From: an uncultured Clostridia bacterium
GTDB taxonomy: Bacteria > Bacillota > Clostridia > Christensenellales > Borkfalkiaceae
Length of the DNA: 40,159 nucleotides
Reading direction: 5' to 3'
Assembly (NCBI GenBank): GCA_958419945.1
Contig: CATZIC010000008.1
Span: 1-40,159 of the forward strand
Of this stretch, positions 36,938 to 40,159 are shown piece after piece. The notes beneath the pieces are model-generated. The model saw only the letters and a program-made list of their open reading frames with translations. It searched no databases and was not told the origin of the DNA. Both the position numbers and the translations under genes were made by a program. Each line of letters begins with the position of its first letter. Positions within the stretch are counted from its first letter, which is position 1.

Positions 36938-39900
36938 ATGAAAAAAGTAAATCTTAACGCATTAAGAATGGCTTTGGCTTTCGTAATGGTAGCCTGCCTC
37001 GGTTTTGCACTGGTTTTAGCGGGCATTTCCCCCGTAAAAGCAGATGCAGAGCCGCAGACGAGAACCTATAACGAAACCTTTGACAGACTTCTCGACAACG
37101 GCAAAGGAAACGGAGCCAGCAGCGCTTACCGTTCTATGGAATGGACGGCAGGAAAGTGTGCTTCCGTATCAAACCCCATTTTCAAAATCGGTAGTGCCAA
37201 GATTTCGGCAGGCTTTGACAGTCTTTCGTTAGTACTAAGAAGCCCCGACGGCAGTATTACCCTTGACGATCTTAAAATCGGCTTAAGGGTAACCGACAGC
37301 GACGACGACACGCAAAATAACCACAGCTATGAAATGGCAGGTGCCGACTTTATTGGCGGCGTAACCTTCTCCGAAGGCACGGACATCGGAACCGAATGGT
37401 CCACGATGACAATCGACTTTGCACAGACGGAAACAGGAGTTGACACTACCTCTCCCGACGCAATGCTTGGCTTCCACGTTTACGCAAAAACCGCAGAAAT
37501 TGCAGGTAAACTTGACATCCGCAAAGTTTACACATCCACAGGCGCAATCGACACCGTAGTACTTGATTTCGACGGCGTAAACGAAAGTTGGTGGTATGGT
37601 AGCGACGATGGCGTTGCAACCGAATATCCTATGGGATACGCAATCACCGATAGCAGGCAAATCACTTCCACCGATGGCAACCTCGACGAAGAATACCAGG
37701 CAATAGTCTTAAACGCTTGCGGCGAAGGAACCGTTACCCTTGCCCCCGTTAAAGAGGACGGCACCGTAGGCACTGCAGTAGCATGGAGCGCATTAACCGA
37801 CCTTAACGGCACGGCACTTCCCGCACTCACCTCTTCAGTACAAAACTACGTAGTAAGCCTTGCAAGTTTAGGCGAAACCAAAATTAAAGGTATCGAAATT
37901 GCGGTAACCGACGGCGAAGTTTTCGTAGCGCAAACCTTCTTCACCAATATGGAATCCATCGTTCCCGACAAATACTTCCCCGTACTCGATGTTGACAGCA
38001 TTGCTTACATGTCGCAGTTTAACTTCGAATATCTTACCGCAGGTCCCGACTACACAACCGCAGTTACAGATTCTGCACCGTTTAATTGCGATTACATTCT
38101 TTCCTATTCCGCTAAGAATAACGTAATAACCGACGGTCATCTTGTACTCGACGCACAGGGAGAAGCCTTCACGAGCATTAAGATCCGTTCTAAAGTCGCA
38201 AGCGAAGGAAGACGCTACGCAGTTATTAAATACAAACTCGCAGGCGGCGCAACCCTTAACGACTTCCGTTTCTCGGCAATCGACACTTTATCCGACGGGG
38301 CAAGTTCCGTCGTATACGCAAACGACCTTATGGTCGGCAACAGCTTACGCTCTCTTTCCGAGGCTAACCCCTATAACGAAGAAGTTTATAGCTACCTCGT
38401 AATAGACCTTGACAAGACCTTCGGTACCGCTTTGGTATCAGGCTTTGAATTCTATATTTCCGGCCAAGGTCAGGTTCTTATCGACGAAATCTACTTTGCA
38501 GATTCCACCGCCGAAAAACTCACCCTTTCCGAAGAGGTTTTGGCAGACGACTTTGCAGGCAGAGAATTCACTTCCACCGCAGCAGGCTATGCATACGTAG
38601 GCTATATTGATGGCTCCAAATCAAACGGCGCAGACTATATGGTAATGGAAGTCGAAGGCGACATTTCCAAACTTCGTATAGGATTTGAAGGCATCGGAAC
38701 CTATTGGGTAACCCCTAACGCAGAAGGCACGCTGCTCGATAAATACGGCAAAGCCTTCCGGACAACGACAGGCGCACAAACCCTTTATATCAACCTTGAA
38801 AACACAGGCATAAACGCAAAAATCGGCGCAATTCATATCCACAACGACTTTACCGAAGCAGATCAGGTCTTGAAGATCACTTCCGTTAAATTCGCAAGCT
38901 ATCCGCAGGCGGAACTCGAAACCACCGAAGAAATTTTGGCAGCGGACTTTGCGGGTAAAGAAGTTACCGCAACCGAAGCGGCTTACGCTTATATAGGCTA
39001 TATCGACGGCACTAAAGGAAACGGCTATAAATATATGATTATGGACGTTGAAGGCGATATTTCTCAGCTTCGTATGGAATTTGCGGGTATCGGAACCTAT
39101 TGGGTAACCCAAAACGACGCAGGCACACTCCTCGATATGAACGGTTACACCTTCCCGACCACCGGCAAGCAGACGCTTTGCATCGACCTTGAAAAATCCG
39201 GCATCGTCGGTCAAATCGGCGCAATCCACGTTCACAACAACTTCGCCGAAGCAGGTCAGGTTTTGAAGATCACCTCCGTTAAATTTGCAAAAGAAGCGGT
39301 CAACCTCACCTACACCGAAGATATTCTTGCAGCGGACTTTGCAGGTAAAGAAGTTACTTCCACAGGCGCTGCTTACGCTTATATCGGCTATATCGACGGC
39401 GCTCAAGGCAACGGCAACGAATATTTCGTAATGGACGTTGAAGGCGATATCTCTCAACTTCGTATAGAATTTGCAGGAATCGGAACCTATTGGGTAACCC
39501 AAAACGACGAAGGCACTCTCCTTGATATGAACGGAAACACCTTCCCGACTACCGGCAAACAAACCTTGGTTATCGACCTTGAAAAGACGGGCGTTGTAGG
39601 AACTATCGGCGCAATCCACGTTCACAACAACTTTACCGCCGAAGGTCAGGTTTTGAAGATTACTTCCGCTAAATTTGCCAAGAAACTTATCGGTTATGAA
39701 GATTTGGTTCTTCCCACAAACGACGACAGTAAGCCCGTTTTAGAAGCAACTTGTCCCGAAAACGCAAAACAAGGCGACCAAATCACCATTACCGCAAGCG
39801 CTACCGATAACTACACCGCTACCCCGACTATAAGTTACGAAGTAACAGTCGGCACCAAGCAGGTTACCGTAGAAGACGGCAAGTTTACCGCAACCGAAGC

Positions 39901-40159
39901 AGGCACTTACTCAATCGTAATAAGAGCCACCGACGAAGCAGGTAACGACGCAGTAAAAACCCTTAACCTCGTAGTATCCCCTTGCACCGAACACGTTGAC
40001 GAAAACGCCGACGGTAAGTGCGACGTTTGCTCAGCAGATATGTCCAAGACCGAGGAACCTACAGGCGGTTGTCAGGGCTGCTCCGCATCCGGCGGATTGT
40101 TCGGAACCCTTATCCTCTGCCTCGGCGCAGCGGCTATGGTTTTCGCAAAAAGAAAGAAC
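36938..40159 (+). CDS. large repeat-containing surface protein (3' end outside window)
   Basis: Translating from the ATG at 36938 (AAGGAG, 8 bases upstream) gives an open frame of 1074 codons up to the window edge. A signal peptide is present (FVMVACLGFALVLAGISPVKADA). Residues about 27-530 are beta-rich and unassigned. Three ~130-residue repeats start near 532, 664 and 794, each beginning EE/ED-hLAxDFAGxE, containing YIGYIDG and GIGTYWVT and closing QVLKITSVKFA. An Ig-like stretch follows (about 940-1010, ATDNYTATPTISYEV...TDEAGND). It ends with a CTEHVDENADGKCDVC motif, a CQGCSASGG segment, a membrane helix and AKRKN, a cell-surface sorting arrangement. Only a few residues are probably missing. 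The gene is 58 bases after the second GH28-like gene, probably co-transcribed; a glycan-binding role fits. Confidence 0.8.
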   Translation, partial: MKKVNLNALRMALAFVMVACLGFALVLAGISPVKADAEPQTRTYNETFDRLLDNGKGNGASSAYRSMEWTAGKCASVSNPIFKIGSAKISAGFDSLSLVLRSPDGSITLDDLKIGLRVTDSDDDTQNNHSYEMAGADFIGGVTFSEGTDIGTEWSTMTIDFAQTETGVDTTSPDAMLGFHVYAKTAEIAGKLDIRKVYTSTGAIDTVVLDFDGVNESWWYGSDDGVATEYPMGYAITDSRQITSTDGNLDEEYQAIVLNACGEGTVTLAPVKEDGTVGTAVAWSALTDLNGTALPALTSSVQNYVVSLASLGETKIKGIEIAVTDGEVFVAQTFFTNMESIVPDKYFPVLDVDSIAYMSQFNFEYLTAGPDYTTAVTDSAPFNCDYILSYSAKNNVITDGHLVLDAQGEAFTSIKIRSKVASEGRRYAVIKYKLAGGATLNDFRFSAIDTLSDGASSVVYANDLMVGNSLRSLSEANPYNEEVYSYLVIDLDKTFGTALVSGFEFYISGQGQVLIDEIYFADSTAEKLTLSEEVLADDFAGREFTSTAAGYAYVGYIDGSKSNGADYMVMEVEGDISKLRIGFEGIGTYWVTPNAEGTLLDKYGKAFRTTTGAQTLYINLENTGINAKIGAIHIHNDFTEADQVLKITSVKFASYPQAELETTEEILAADFAGKEVTATEAAYAYIGYIDGTKGNGYKYMIMDVEGDISQLRMEFAGIGTYWVTQNDAGTLLDMNGYTFPTTGKQTLCIDLEKSGIVGQIGAIHVHNNFAEAGQVLKITSVKFAKEAVNLTYTEDILAADFAGKEVTSTGAAYAYIGYIDGAQGNGNEYFVMDVEGDISQLRIEFAGIGTYWVTQNDEGTLLDMNGNTFPTTGKQTLVIDLEKTGVVGTIGAIHVHNNFTAEGQVLKITSAKFAKKLIGYEDLVLPTNDDSKPVLEATCPENAKQGDQITITASATDNYTATPTISYEVTVGTKQVTVEDGKFTATEAGTYSIVIRATDEAGNDAVKTLNLVVSPCTEHVDENADGKCDVCSADMSKTEEPTGGCQGCSASGGLFGTLILCLGAAAMVFAKRKN

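Noticed and set aside
38621..39625. 334-codon frame on the minus strand
   Set aside because: It lies antisense to the three repeats of the plus-strand surface protein, repeats the same pattern, and has no ribosome binding site; an artefact of repeated codon usage.

Overview
The window looks like a chromosomal segment of an uncultured Clostridia-like Firmicute. It carries a spmA-spmB pair (spore maturation), a metG-tatD-rsmA order typical of Firmicutes, AGGAGG-type ribosome binding sites, and BspA-like and cysteine-rich surface proteins common in gut Clostridia. A placement near Christensenellales is only a guess.

Layout. (1) 1-13.9 kb, minus strand: one tightly packed operon whose genes mostly overlap by 4-35 bases. 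In transcription order it encodes a small HTH protein, a sigma-region-4-like protein, an XhlA-like membrane/coiled-coil protein, a holin-like membrane protein, a dTMP-kinase-like protein, a NTP_transf_5-type nucleotidyltransferase, a BtrH-like cysteine acyltransferase candidate, an acyl carrier protein, an AMP-forming acyl/aminoacyl ligase, a second acyl carrier protein, a second BtrH-like protein, a small unknown protein, a right-handed beta-helix protein and a giant DNRLRE/RHS (YD-repeat) protein. The RHS frame has a single in-frame TAA and runs off the left edge. (2) 13.9-17.6 kb: mobile-element remains, namely a small Zn-ribbon-like gene with structured flanks, a WYL regulator and a large serine recombinase broken by two frameshifts and two nonsense codons. 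The same palindrome precedes both the operon and the recombinase. (3) 17.6-17.8 kb: tRNA-Ser(GGA) with a consensus promoter and a terminator, the apparent right edge of the acquired region. (4) 17.9-32.3 kb: core genes ycxB-like, rsmA, tatD, metG, spmA, spmB, purA, purB and copA, plus a BspA-like lipoprotein cassette bounded by inverted repeats and a small XRE regulator. (5) 32.4-40.2 kb: two tandem paralogous GH28-like beta-helix proteins and a large repeat surface protein that is open at the right edge.

Two observations stand out. First, a directional repeat of about 29 bp (core AAAGTnnGSCTATARGYC, then a GTT-containing tail) occurs 14 times between 18.4 and 32.3 kb. Copies lie in both orientations, in intergenic gaps, in terminator loops and inside spmA, spmB, purB and copA. 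I found no convincing copy in the flanking 18 kb or 8 kb. It behaves like a genome-signature or DNA-uptake-type repeat rather than a transposon. Second, the leftmost operon joins phage-type holins, a carrier-protein/ligase/BtrH-like modification module and an RHS giant without a signal peptide. I read it as a candidate undescribed system for making, modifying and releasing a surface or toxin-like polypeptide.
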